Shown in pieces: positions 42,989 through 51,570 of a stretch of DNA of 64,000 bases. The stretch's first letter is position 1, and each line of letters opens with the position of its first letter. Source of the DNA: Jiella endophytica (GTDB taxonomy: Bacteria > Pseudomonadota > Alphaproteobacteria > Rhizobiales > Rhizobiaceae); contig NZ_SOZD01000003.1 of the NCBI RefSeq assembly GCF_004519335.1, forward strand, positions 372,001 to 436,000, written 5' to 3'. The notes beneath the pieces were generated by a model, which saw nothing but the letters and a program-made list of their open reading frames with translations, was not told the DNA's origin and ran no database searches. Both the position numbers and the translations under genes were made by a program.

Positions 42989-43774
42989 TCAGACGGCCTC
43001 TGCGGCGGCGGGCCGGATCAGCGAGAGAAAGGCCTGCAGCCGGGGATCGCCCGGCTGCTTCAACACCCGTCCGGGCGGGCCCTCCTCGGCGATGCGACCG
43101 CCATGCATGAAGACGACGCGGTCGGCGACATTCGCCGCAAAGCCGATCTCGTGGGTGACGACGATCATCGTCATGCCGCCGGCGGCGAGATCCTTCAAAA
43201 GCGCCAGCACGCCGCCGATGAGTTCGGGATCGAGGGCCGAGGTCGGCTCGTCGAACAGCATGATCTCCGGATCCATGGCGAGCGCCCGGGCGATGGCGAC
43301 CCGCTGCTTCTGGCCGCCGGAAAGCGCATGGGGCAGCCGGTCGCCACGATCGGCAAGGTCGAGATCGGCCAGAAGCTTCTGCGCCCGCGCCGTCGCCTCG
43401 TCGCGGCTGCGCTTCAATACGACGACCTGCGGCCTGACGACGTTTTCCAGCGCCGTCATGTGCGGCCACAGATTGAGTGCCTGAAACACCATGCCGATCT
43501 TCGGACGCATGGCATCGACCGCCCGCCGCGGCTGGCGGTGGACGGTGCCGCCGACCACCTCGCGGCCGAAGGGTTTGCCGGCGACGCTGATGAATCCGGC
43601 TTCCGGCTGTTCGATGAGCGTGATGCAGCGCAGAAAGGTGCTCTTGCCGCAGCCGCTCGGGCCGATCATCGCGACCACCTCGCCCCTGGCGACGTCAAGA
43701 TAGACGTCGTCGAGCACCGCGCTGCCCTTGAAGCGCTTGGTGAGGCCCGAGACGGACAAGGCAGTGGCACTCAT
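42989..43774 (-). CDS. Amino-acid ABC transporter ATP-binding protein (GlnQ/HisP type)
   Basis: A 261-residue ATPase: Walker [14 protein letters not shown]-loop [14 protein letters not shown], signature [15 protein letters not shown], Walker [17 protein letters not shown], switch VTHEIGFA. About 20 extra residues between Walker A and the Q-loop ([19 protein letters not shown]) are unusual for the family and may be an insertion on the domain surface. It overlaps the permease gene by four bases. Partner subunits are encoded just upstream in the operon. Confidence 0.94.
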   Translation of the reverse strand: MSATALSVSGLTKRFKGSAVLDDVYLDVARGEVVAMIGPSGCGKSTFLRCITLIEQPEAGFISVAGKPFGREVVGGTVHRQPRRAVDAMRPKIGMVFQALNLWPHMTALENVVRPQVVVLKRSRDEATARAQKLLADLDLADRGDRLPHALSGGQKQRVAIARALAMDPEIMLFDEPTSALDPELIGGVLALLKDLAAGGMTMIVVTHEIGFAANVADRVVFMHGGRIAEEGPPGRVLKQPGDPRLQAFLSLIRPAAAEAV

Positions 43775-44502
43775 CGCCGACTCCTTTTCGGCATCGCCTC
43801 CAGCGACAGGAAACTCGCCGCCAGGGCCGAGCCGACGAGATGCTCGCTGCGGGCGCGCCCGAAACGGCGTTCGAGCAGCGAGGCGGCATGGGCGACGATG
43901 GCGGTAATCGCCCAGTAGATCAGCGTGACCGCGGCGAAGGCCTCGAAAGGCGCGAAGGTGTTCCCCTGGACGACGAGACTCTGATAGGTCAGCTCGGCGA
44001 CGGTGATCGAACTCAAGACCGCCGATTCCTTGATCATCGTCAGGGTAATGTTGGTCGAGGGCGGCACCAGCGTCGGCACGATCTGCGGAAAGATCACGTG
44101 GCGCATCGCCTGCAGCGCCGACATGCCGATCACCCGGGCGGACTCGTACTGCCCCCTCGGCAGCGCCTCGATCGCGGCGCGCACGATCTCGGCATAATAG
44201 GCGCTGGCATAGAGCGACAGCGCGATGGTGCCGGTGATCACCGCCGGGATCCGGATGCCGGAAAACGGCAATCCGTAATAGACGACGAAGAGCAGGATGA
44301 TGAACGGGATCGCCCTCAGCGTCAGAAGATAGATCTCGATCGCCGCCTTGATCGCGCGGCTGGGGATCTGCGAGAGAAGCGCGAGGACGATGCCGATCAC
44401 ATAGCCGATGATCGTCGCCGCGAGGCAGATGCGGATCGTCAGCCAGGTGCCCTTGACGAAGAGCGGCCAGTACTGGGCGAGGATCGAAAGGTCGAAGGTC
44501 AT
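43771..44502 (-). CDS. Amino-acid ABC transporter permease (HisM-like)
   Basis: A 243-residue permease with an N-terminal span and the family signature: [29 protein letters not shown], then [27 protein letters not shown]. It overlaps the second permease gene and the ATPase gene (four bases each). Two different permeases indicate a heterodimeric channel as in HisQM. Its C-terminus is extended by roughly 25 residues beyond the last span. Confidence 0.92.
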   Translation of the reverse strand: MTFDLSILAQYWPLFVKGTWLTIRICLAATIIGYVIGIVLALLSQIPSRAIKAAIEIYLLTLRAIPFIILLFVVYYGLPFSGIRIPAVITGTIALSLYASAYYAEIVRAAIEALPRGQYESARVIGMSALQAMRHVIFPQIVPTLVPPSTNITLTMIKESAVLSSITVAELTYQSLVVQGNTFAPFEAFAAVTLIYWAITAIVAHAASLLERRFGRARSEHLVGSALAASFLSLEAMPKRSRR

Positions 44503-45158
44503 CGCCTTGCTCCGGCCGTGCGCCGTTCGATCACCTTGCCGGCGGCGATCACCGGCAGGTTGAGGACGAGGAAGCAGAGCGCCGCACCGACCAGGGTCTC
44601 GAAGGGGCGGAAGCTGGAGCCGGCGATCTGCTGGGACGTCCGCAACACCTCGACCACGGTGATCACCGACAACAAGGCAGTTCCCTTGACGATCACCGTG
44701 ACCTCGTTGACCAGCATCGGCAGGATGATCCGGAAGAGCTGCGGCAGGACGACCTTTCGCCAGATCAGCCAGCGCGGCAGCGCAAGCGACGTCGCCGCCT
44801 CGATCTGGCCGGGATCGATGCCGGTCAGGCCGCCGCGCATCATCTCGGTGATGAAGATCGTCGAGTTCAGCGAGATCGCCGCGACGCCAGCGCTTTCCGG
44901 GCCGAGATCGAGGCCGAAGATCGGCAGGACATAGAATGCGATGAAGATCTGGATCAGCAGCGGCGTGCCGCGGATGAAGGAGATCACCACGGCGACGACC
45001 GCGTTGAGCGCCGCGATCTTCATCGCCCTGAGGATCGTCAGCAGCGTGCCGCCGAGAATGGCGAGAACCGCGATGATGGCGGCGAGCCGAGCATTGATCA
45101 GCGCCGCCTCGCCGAGGCTCGGCAGGATCGAGACCAGATAGCCGAACTGAAAACCCAT
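44499..45158 (-). CDS. Amino-acid ABC transporter permease (HisQ-like)
   Basis: A 219-residue permease. It has the loop [30 protein letters not shown] and the coupling segment [30 protein letters not shown]. Four or five hydrophobic spans surround these. It follows the binding-protein gene by 31 bases and overlaps the other permease gene. The pair, with the ATPase and the Tat-like binding protein, makes a complete basic or polar amino-acid type importer. Confidence 0.92.
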   Translation of the reverse strand: MGFQFGYLVSILPSLGEAALINARLAAIIAVLAILGGTLLTILRAMKIAALNAVVAVVISFIRGTPLLIQIFIAFYVLPIFGLDLGPESAGVAAISLNSTIFITEMMRGGLTGIDPGQIEAATSLALPRWLIWRKVVLPQLFRIILPMLVNEVTVIVKGTALLSVITVVEVLRTSQQIAGSSFRPFETLVGAALCFLVLNLPVIAAGKVIERRTAGARR

Positions 45159-45189
45159 TGCAGCCCTTTCCCGATCCGGCCTCGCGGCG

Positions 45190-46044
45190 TCAGACGGCGT
45201 CCGGCGGCAGATAGCCGGTGTCGGGGATCTCCATCTTGAAGCCGAACCACTTCTCCTGAAGCTCGTAGAGCCGGCCGTCGTCGCGCATCTTGCGGATGAC
45301 GCCGCTGATGAAGTCGCGCAGGTCGGTGTCTTCCGGCCGGGTGCACCAGGCGAGATAGGTCCACTTGACCCCGGCGGTGATCGGACAGGCGAGCTCGAAC
45401 GTGTCCGGCTTCTCCTTCACCAGCACGGCCAGCGACGGCAACGACTGGATCACCGCGTCGATCTCGCCGTTGGCCAGCGCGACATAGGACTCGGTGAAGG
45501 CGGTATAGAGCTTCAGATCGGCGAAACCTTCGCCGTCCGCCTTCAGCTTGTCGTCGAGAGCGCGGGCGATCGGCTCGGTGGAGGAGGCGAGCTGGGTGCC
45601 GACAACCTTGCCCTTGAGATCGTCCTCGGACTTGATCGCATCGCCCTTGCGCATCATCGCATAGGGCTGGCCGTTGGCGATCGGCATCGTATAGGCGTAG
45701 CGCTTGGCGCGCTCCTCGTTGATCGCCACCGTGGTCGCGACGAAATCGAACTTGCCGGCAAGGACGCCCGGCAGGATGCCCTGCCAGGGCAGGTCGAGCT
45801 GGTTCAGCTTGACGCCGAGTTCCTCCACCACCACCGCGAGGATGTCGGAGCCATAGCCGACGATCTTGCCGTCCTTGACGAATTCGAAGGGCGGGAACGC
45901 CGCTTCCGTCCCGACGGTGACGACGCCCTTCTTGCGGATCGCCTCGAGCGTCGTCTCGGCGAAGGCCGCCCGCCCGGGCAGGAGAGCGGCGAGCGCCGTT
46001 CCCACTGCGAGACGGCCGAATTGTCTGCGATCGAGTGTCAGCAT
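45190..46044 (-). CDS. Amino-acid ABC transporter substrate-binding protein with Tat-like signal
   Basis: A 284-residue family 3 binding protein. The N-terminus DRRQFGRLAVGTALAALLPG has the twin-arginine pattern and a weakly hydrophobic core, suggesting Tat export of a folded protein. Ligand-site blocks are TEAAFPPFEFVKDGKIVGYG, PWQGILPGVLAGKFDFV and KVVGTQLASSTEPIARAL. Its operon neighbours are two ureohydrolases and DUF1989 proteins, so a guanidino compound (arginine-like, agmatine, guanidinobutyrate or guanidino acid) is the likely ligand; that is inference from context. Confidence 0.91.
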   Translation of the reverse strand: MLTLDRRQFGRLAVGTALAALLPGRAAFAETTLEAIRKKGVVTVGTEAAFPPFEFVKDGKIVGYGSDILAVVVEELGVKLNQLDLPWQGILPGVLAGKFDFVATTVAINEERAKRYAYTMPIANGQPYAMMRKGDAIKSEDDLKGKVVGTQLASSTEPIARALDDKLKADGEGFADLKLYTAFTESYVALANGEIDAVIQSLPSLAVLVKEKPDTFELACPITAGVKWTYLAWCTRPEDTDLRDFISGVIRKMRDDGRLYELQEKWFGFKMEIPDTGYLPPDAV

Positions 46045-46098
46045 GCGAAATCTCCGGCAGGTTGGGAAGGAACGGATGCTTGTCCGGCCCCGAAGGGC

Positions 46099-47067
46099 TC
46101 AGACGGATGGCGACTTTTCGAAGTAGCCGGCGCGCACCGCCGCGCCGATGAGATTGACGACGAGGCGTCCGGCGGTGATGGCGGTGATGCCGTTGACGTC
46201 GGCCGACGGGGTGATCTCGACGATGTCCATGCCGACGACACGCCCCTTGCCGACGAGACCGTGGATGAGGCGGCGCACCTGGTGGAAGGTCAGCCCGCCC
46301 GGCGCCGGCCCTTCGACCGCCGGCATCACCGTGGGATCGAGGCCGTCGGCATCGATGGTGATGTAGTAGCGACCGCCATCCGGGATCTGCGCCAGCACCG
46401 CGTCGATGCCGCCGTCATGCACCTCGAAGGCCGGAATGATACGGGCGCCATAGGCCATGGCGGCCTCGTATTCCTCCGGCCGGCCGCTGCCCTGGGCGCG
46501 GATGCCGATCTGGAAGATCTCGCCGATGTGCTCCATCTCGGAAGCCCGGCGGATTGGGCTCGAAAGACCCTCGGTGACGCCGTTGACGTCGTTGCGCCAG
46601 TCGATATGGGCATCGACCTGGATGAGGGTGATCGGTCCCTCCCCGTCCAGCGCCTTGAAGATCGGGATGGGAATGCCGTGGTCGCCACCGATGGTGATCG
46701 GCATGGCGCCGGCCGCCAGCACCTTGCGGACCACCTCTTCGGCCCGCTGCAGATGGCCGAGATGATCGGCGATGTCGAAGGTGACGTTGCCGACGTCCAC
46801 CGCCTTGATCGGGCGGTTGTCGTAGATCGGGCCGCCGACGTCGAAGTCGTGGCGCTCGAGATGGCGCGACACCCGGTCAGTCACCGCGCGCACCGCATCT
46901 GGCGCCAGGGTCTGGTCATTGATCACCGCATGCGGCTCATACGGATTGCCATACGGCATGCCGATAAAGGCGATATCGGCGTCCAGCGTGTCCAGATCCG
47001 TGTGCAGATCGGAATAGAGAAACGTCTGATAGCCCACACGGGGGGCGACGGTCAGCGGCACGGTCAT
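46099..47067 (-). CDS. Ureohydrolase (agmatinase/guanidino hydrolase family) B
   Basis: A 322-residue ureohydrolase, first gene of the ten-gene operon. Metal ligands are at H130 (GGDHGIPIP), D152, H154 and D156 (VDAHIDWRND), and D239 and D241 (TIDADGLDP). The substrate-side sequence differs from enzyme A: Ile-Pro-Ile after GGDH instead of a Ser, and DWRND after DAHI. Similar features are seen in guanidine or guanidino-acid hydrolases rather than classical arginase, though this comparison is from memory. ATG 47067 is used; a TTG nine codons upstream has a nearer GAGG and is possible. Confidence 0.9.
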   Translation of the reverse strand: MTVPLTVAPRVGYQTFLYSDLHTDLDTLDADIAFIGMPYGNPYEPHAVINDQTLAPDAVRAVTDRVSRHLERHDFDVGGPIYDNRPIKAVDVGNVTFDIADHLGHLQRAEEVVRKVLAAGAMPITIGGDHGIPIPIFKALDGEGPITLIQVDAHIDWRNDVNGVTEGLSSPIRRASEMEHIGEIFQIGIRAQGSGRPEEYEAAMAYGARIIPAFEVHDGGIDAVLAQIPDGGRYYITIDADGLDPTVMPAVEGPAPGGLTFHQVRRLIHGLVGKGRVVGMDIVEITPSADVNGITAITAGRLVVNLIGAAVRAGYFEKSPSV

Positions 47068-47156
47068 GCGGGTGCGATCCTGTGGCCGGTTCAAAGCCCG
47101 GCCTCACTTGCGGGTTTCGATATCGCAAGCTAGCGAGCCATGCTGCGCCGCATCAA

Positions 47157-47171
47157 TTGCAAACTTTGCAA
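47157..47171. promoter_or_regulatory. Perfect palindrome TTGCAAA-C-TTTGCAA, LysR-type T-N11-A box
   Basis: The palindrome has seven-base arms and a single central base, and contains TGCAAACTTTGCA, an exact T-N11-A motif, the recognition pattern of LysR regulators. It lies in the 126-base gap between ureohydrolase B and the LysR gene, 22 bases before the latter's ATG, so it suits an autoregulatory and activating site. Its first hexamer TTGCAA could also be a -35 box to TATGTT at 47181 (18-base spacer). Confidence 0.6.
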
Positions 47172-47193
47172 GCATGCATGTATGTTGTGCAAC

Positions 47194-48117
47194 ATGAACG
47201 CTCCCACCTCGAGACCGATCGCCAGTCTCACGGAAAACGACCTCAGGCTGATGCGAATTTTCCGCGTCGTCGCCGAATGCGGCGGCCTGACAGCCGCCGA
47301 GGCGCGGCTGCATCTGGAGCGTTCGACGATCAGCCGCAACATCAAGGCTCTGGAGGAGCGGATCGGCGATACGCTGTGCCTGCGCGGGCCGTCGGGCTTC
47401 GAGCTGACGCAGATGGGCGAGACGGTGCTGCGGGCGGCGATCTCGGCCTGCGACACGCTTGACGCGGTGCGCGACGACCTGAACATGGCCCGCAACGTCA
47501 TGACCGGCGACCTGGTCATCGGCATTGCCGACAACATCCTGACCAATCCGAAGTGCCGGCTGGTCGAGGCGCTCGCCGATTTCCAGCGGACGGCGCCTGC
47601 CGTGCGGCCGACGATGATCGTACGGCCCCCGGCCGAACTGGTGCTGGAGCTGCAGCACCGCCACGTCCACCTCTGCATCAACGGCGCCGCGCCTTTCGAC
47701 GCGGACTTCGTCCGGCACGACCTCTTCGATGAGGAGTTCTGCCTCTATGCCAGCCGCAACCATGCCGACGGCCCGGTCAGGCTCGCCGATCTCGACCGCC
47801 TCGGCATCGGCCTCGTCATGCGCGACGGCAACGCCCAGACGGAGATGCTCTGGCCGCGCCTCGGGCTGCAGCACAAGGCCAAGGCCTCCGGACTGGAAGC
47901 CGTCGGCATGCTGATCGCCGGCGGCCGCTATGTCGGCTACCTGCCGACGCATTTTGCCGAGGTCATGCAGGCGCGGTGGAAACTGGTCGAGGTCGAGGAC
48001 GCGACCGACATGCGCTACGCGACAACGTTCTATCTCAATTACGAGCGCAGCCGTCCCCTCAGCGCGCCGGCCCGGTGCTTTCGCGATCTCCTGCTGAGGG
48101 CCCATCGGGCGGACTGA
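47194..48117 (+). CDS. LysR-family transcriptional regulator of the ureohydrolase/DUF1989 operon
   Basis: A 307-residue LTTR with the helix-turn-helix LMRIFRVVAECGGLTAAEARLHLERSTISRNIKALEERIG and a C-terminal effector domain. It diverges from the ten-gene minus-strand operon, the classic arrangement for its activator. ATG 47194 gives a normal N-terminus; the frame continues to 47140 but those 18 residues are cysteine-rich and not LTTR-like. No ribosome-binding sequence precedes 47194, and the possible -10 box at 47181 is only about eight bases away, so the message may be leaderless. Confidence 0.9.
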   Translation: MNAPTSRPIASLTENDLRLMRIFRVVAECGGLTAAEARLHLERSTISRNIKALEERIGDTLCLRGPSGFELTQMGETVLRAAISACDTLDAVRDDLNMARNVMTGDLVIGIADNILTNPKCRLVEALADFQRTAPAVRPTMIVRPPAELVLELQHRHVHLCINGAAPFDADFVRHDLFDEEFCLYASRNHADGPVRLADLDRLGIGLVMRDGNAQTEMLWPRLGLQHKAKASGLEAVGMLIAGGRYVGYLPTHFAEVMQARWKLVEVEDATDMRYATTFYLNYERSRPLSAPARCFRDLLLRAHRAD

Positions 48118-48154
48118 AGCGCCGGAATGGCGATGCCAGGCCGGCGTGGTCCCA

Positions 48155-49618
48155 TCAGGGTGCCACGATCGCCTCGGCTTCGATCTCGACCGCGTAGTCG
48201 CCAACCAGCGCGCCGGCCGCCAGCAGGGTGTTGGCGGGCCGGATCTCGCCGAAGACGCGCCCATGGGCTCGCGAGACCGCTTCCCAGTCCTCGATGCGGG
48301 AAAGATAGACCCGGGTTCGCACCACATCCTCGAGGCTGGCGCCGAGGGCCTTCAGGCTCGCGGCGATCTTGTCGAGCGCATAGGTCGCCTGCGCCCCGGC
48401 ATCGCTCGGCGCGACGATGCGGTCGGTGCCGTGGGTGGCGGTGGTGCCCGAAACGAAGATGCGGTCGCCCTCGCGGATGGCGCGGCTGTAGCCGGCGATC
48501 GGCTCCCAGATGCTCTTCGAAGAGACCCGGCTGCGCCCGGGGCGGCCCGGCACGGGCTCGGCACCGTAAGGCAGCGGGATGTCGCCGAGATGGTGGCTGA
48601 GATCGCCGGACGCCGTGAGAAAGGGCGGCCTGCGGTATTCGTCGCCGCAATCGCCGGGGATCGGCGTCGATGTCCGAAGTGCGTCGGCGAGCAGCGCCCT
48701 GTCCGCTTCATCGAGGGTGAAATCGAAGAGCTTCAGATTGTCCGCCCGGTGCTCGCTTTCGCCGAGCCGCGCCCCGATGATGACGCCGGCGACGGCGGCG
48801 TGATCGAGCACCCAGCGGGTCGCCACATTGGCGATGGAGACGCCGTGGCGGCGCCCGATTTTCGCGGCGGCGCCAAGGATCGCCTGCAGCACGTCCCAGC
48901 CGCCGGCGGCATCGATGAAGCGCTTGTACTTCATCGAGCTCCAGTCGCCGACGGCGCCTGGCTCGGGCTTGCCCAGCCAGCGCTCGGAGAGGAAGCCGCC
49001 GCACAAGGTGCCATAGGCGAGAAGCCGCACGCCGGTCCGGGCGCAGACTTCCGAGAGGGCTTCGGCGGCGCGGCGGTCGACCAGCGAGAACGAGACCTGG
49101 TTCGAGACGACCTTGACGCCGTCGGCGACTGCGACGGCGAGATGCGCCGCGTCGAAATTGGTAAGGCCGATCGCCCCGATCCGGCCCTCCCGCCGCAGCG
49201 CCTCGAATTCGTGCAGGGCATCGAGCCAGCCGGGATGCTCGAAGCTCCACCAGTGGAACTGCAGGAGGTCGACCTTTTCGACGCCCAGGCGGTCGAGCCG
49301 CTCCTCAACGCCCGCCCGCACCGCCTGCGGCGTCATCGGCCCGGGCGCCGGGCACCATTTGGTGAAGGCGAGCGGCCGCGCCGCCCCGGGGTGCCTCGCC
49401 AGAAGACGGCCGGTGACGAGCTCTGCGCTGCCATAGTGATCGGCCATGTCGAAGGTATCGAAGCCGGCATCGGCATAGGCGCCGAGGGCGTCCGCCGCAG
49501 CGTCGAGGTCGAGGACGCGGCCGTCCTTTTCCATGTCGGCGATCTGCCACAGGCCGGTGAGAACGCGGCTGATGGCGAGCTCCGGCGTCAGCTGGAATCG
49601 TTCGGGGCGCTCGGCCAT
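48155..49618 (-). CDS. Aldo/keto reductase fused to a C-terminal RidA/YjgF domain
   Basis: A 487-residue fusion. Residues 1 to about 325 are an aldo/keto reductase with the full tetrad: D57 and Y62 (FDMADHYG), K87 (FTKW) and H122 (LQFHWW). A linker follows, then a complete RidA domain from about 368 (WEPIAGYSRAIREGDRIFVSG to VEIEAEAIV). In RidA the arginine that binds the 2-imino acid carboxylate lies in PARS; here the aligned residue is N463 (RPANT), so imine deamination as in E. coli RidA is doubtful. No stop or frameshift separates the halves. It is the last gene of the minus-strand Liv operon, 63 bases after livM. Confidence 0.88.
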   Translation of the reverse strand: MAERPERFQLTPELAISRVLTGLWQIADMEKDGRVLDLDAAADALGAYADAGFDTFDMADHYGSAELVTGRLLARHPGAARPLAFTKWCPAPGPMTPQAVRAGVEERLDRLGVEKVDLLQFHWWSFEHPGWLDALHEFEALRREGRIGAIGLTNFDAAHLAVAVADGVKVVSNQVSFSLVDRRAAEALSEVCARTGVRLLAYGTLCGGFLSERWLGKPEPGAVGDWSSMKYKRFIDAAGGWDVLQAILGAAAKIGRRHGVSIANVATRWVLDHAAVAGVIIGARLGESEHRADNLKLFDFTLDEADRALLADALRTSTPIPGDCGDEYRRPPFLTASGDLSHHLGDIPLPYGAEPVPGRPGRSRVSSKSIWEPIAGYSRAIREGDRIFVSGTTATHGTDRIVAPSDAGAQATYALDKIAASLKALGASLEDVVRTRVYLSRIEDWEAVSRAHGRVFGEIRPANTLLAAGALVGDYAVEIEAEAIVAP

Positions 49619-49681
49619 CTGGCGGTCTCCTTGTATCGGGTGAAGCGTATCGGGTGAAGCCGGGCTCCGCCCGGCGCGGTG

Positions 49682-50671
49682 TCATCGGTCCGGTCGTCTG
49701 AGGCGCCGCCAGCGCGTATCGCCCCGGCCGTCGGCGAAACGCGAAATCGTCCGCCGCTCGCCGATCAGGCCACGCGGGCGAAGGAGCAGGATGACACAGA
49801 GGGCGACGCCGATCAGCACGATCTGCAGGGAGGCGCCGCGGGCCTGCTGGTCGGCCGGCACGAGCGCGCCGATGGCCGAGGCCGAGACCGCCCAGAGCGC
49901 CCAGACGACCACCGCCCCGACCACCGCGCCGAGATTGTTGCCGGAGCCGCCGACGATCAGCATCGTCCAGACCTGAAACGTCAGGAGCGGCAGGTAGTTG
50001 TCGGGCGCAATGAAGCCGATGAAATGGGCCTGGACGGCGCCGCCGAGAGCCATCAGCGCGCCGCCGAGGGCGAAGGCCTTGAGCCGGAAGTGTTTCGCAT
50101 CCTTGCCAAGCGAGACCGCCGCCGTCTCGTCCTCGCGGATCGCCCGCAGCACCCGGCCGAAGGGCGAACTGCTCAGCCGCTCGACGGCCAGGAACATCGC
50201 AAGAAGCACAAGCGCGACGAGGCCGAGATTGAACAGGCCGAAGCGCAGCGGATCGGCTGCGAAAGCCGAGAACGGCCGCGGGATGAAGCTCATCCCGAAC
50301 GGGCCGCCGGTCAGCCTCTCGAGATTGAGTGCCGCGAGCTGCGCCGTGACCGCGAATCCGAAGGTGGTGATGGCCAGATAGTCCGAACGAAGGCGGATGG
50401 TCAGCCAGCCGAGCGCATAGGACAGCACCGCCCCGGCGACCATCGCCGCGGCCCACCCGATCGGGATCGGCAGGGAAAAACCGCCGACGCGGCCGGCGAG
50501 GGCCGGTGTCGTCAGCAGGCCGGAGACATAGGCGCCGATGGCGACGAAGCCGGCAACGCCGACATTGAAGAGGCCCGCCTGGCCCCACTGGACGTTGAGA
50601 CCGAGACAGATGATGGCATAGGATAAGGCGATGGTCAGGAAGAACGCGCCATATCCGAGAAGATCGATCAT
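49682..50671 (-). CDS. livM: Branched-chain amino-acid-type ABC permease (LivM)
   Basis: A 329-residue permease with about nine hydrophobic spans. Landmarks are ICLGLNVQWGQAGLFNVGVAGF at the start and the late LIVGGSGNNLGAVVGA, both typical of LivM. It starts in the livH stop (ATGA). Liv-type importers carry branched-chain amino acids but many relatives carry urea, aromatic acids or amides. The binding protein for this set is encoded on the opposite strand at 55962-57230. Confidence 0.93.
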   Translation of the reverse strand: MIDLLGYGAFFLTIALSYAIICLGLNVQWGQAGLFNVGVAGFVAIGAYVSGLLTTPALAGRVGGFSLPIPIGWAAAMVAGAVLSYALGWLTIRLRSDYLAITTFGFAVTAQLAALNLERLTGGPFGMSFIPRPFSAFAADPLRFGLFNLGLVALVLLAMFLAVERLSSSPFGRVLRAIREDETAAVSLGKDAKHFRLKAFALGGALMALGGAVQAHFIGFIAPDNYLPLLTFQVWTMLIVGGSGNNLGAVVGAVVVWALWAVSASAIGALVPADQQARGASLQIVLIGVALCVILLLRPRGLIGERRTISRFADGRGDTRWRRLRRPDR

Positions 50672-51570
50672 CGCCGCGCTTTCCCGAAGAGGCCCTGCGG
50701 ACGCAGCACCAGCACCGCGGTGAGCACGGCGAAGGCCGCCGCCGCGCGCCATTCGGCACCGATCGTCTGCACCGCCAGCGCTTCGCAGAGGCCGACGACG
50801 ATGCCGCCGAGAATGGCGCCCGGCACCGAGCCGATGCCGCCGAGGATCGCCGCGGCGAACAGGGGCAGCAGGAGGTCGAAGCCCATATAGGGGCGGATCT
50901 GGACGAGCAGTCCGGCCATCACGCCCGCCGCCGCCGCCAGGGCGCCGCCGAGGAACCAGACGGTGCGCACGACCTTGCCGACATCGACACCGGCGACCCG
51001 GGCGAGCACCGGGTTCTCGCTGACTGCCCGCATCTGCCGGCCGATCGCCGTGCGGGTGAGCAGCAGATGGATGGCGACGACGAGGACGACGGTCGTCGCC
51101 AGCATCAGGATCTGATCCGGCGTCGCCCGCAGGCCGCCGCCGAAACGCACCGCGATCTGCAGTTCGCGGGTGAAATAGACCGGCTTGGAGGTGAAGACGA
51201 ATTCCAGGAGAGCGCGCAGCGCCATCGAGGCGCCGAAGCTCGCGATCACCATGATGATGGTCGCCGAACCGCGCGCCCGGAAGGAGGAGAACAGCAGCCT
51301 GTCGAGGAGAATGGCAAGGCCGCCGGCAAGGACGGCCGCGACGATCGCGGCAAGCGGCAGGAGCCAGCCGAAGGAGAATGGCCCGAGCGGCTCCATGCCA
51401 ATGCCCAGCACCGAGACCAGCGCCAGGGCGAAATACGCCCCCCAGGCGATGAACTCGCCATGGGCGAAATTGGCAAAGCGCAGGATCGAATAGGTGAGCG
51501 TCACGCCGATGGCGCCGAGCCCGATCATCGACCCCGCGACCAGCCCGTCGACGATCGCCTGCGGGCTCAT
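50668..51570 (-). CDS. livH: Branched-chain amino-acid-type ABC permease (LivH)
   Basis: A 300-residue permease. The LivH hallmark GLGAIGVTLTYSILRFANFAHGEF lies at residues 18-41, followed by alternating spans and the coupling loop with RAVSENPVLARVAGVDV. Near the end is AAILGGIGSVPGAILGG. It overlaps livF and livM by four bases on either side, so the four Liv genes form one tight operon in the order livG, livF, livH, livM. Confidence 0.93.
   Translation of the reverse strand: MSPQAIVDGLVAGSMIGLGAIGVTLTYSILRFANFAHGEFIAWGAYFALALVSVLGIGMEPLGPFSFGWLLPLAAIVAAVLAGGLAILLDRLLFSSFRARGSATIIMVIASFGASMALRALLEFVFTSKPVYFTRELQIAVRFGGGLRATPDQILMLATTVVLVVAIHLLLTRTAIGRQMRAVSENPVLARVAGVDVGKVVRTVWFLGGALAAAAGVMAGLLVQIRPYMGFDLLLPLFAAAILGGIGSVPGAILGGIVVGLCEALAVQTIGAEWRAAAAFAVLTAVLVLRPQGLFGKARR

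Noticed and set aside
47068-47193. Guanidine-sensing riboswitch upstream of the ureohydrolase operon
   Set aside because: The gap is only 126 bases, is shared with the LysR gene, and no guanidine-riboswitch core was recognised; the palindrome fits a LysR site better.
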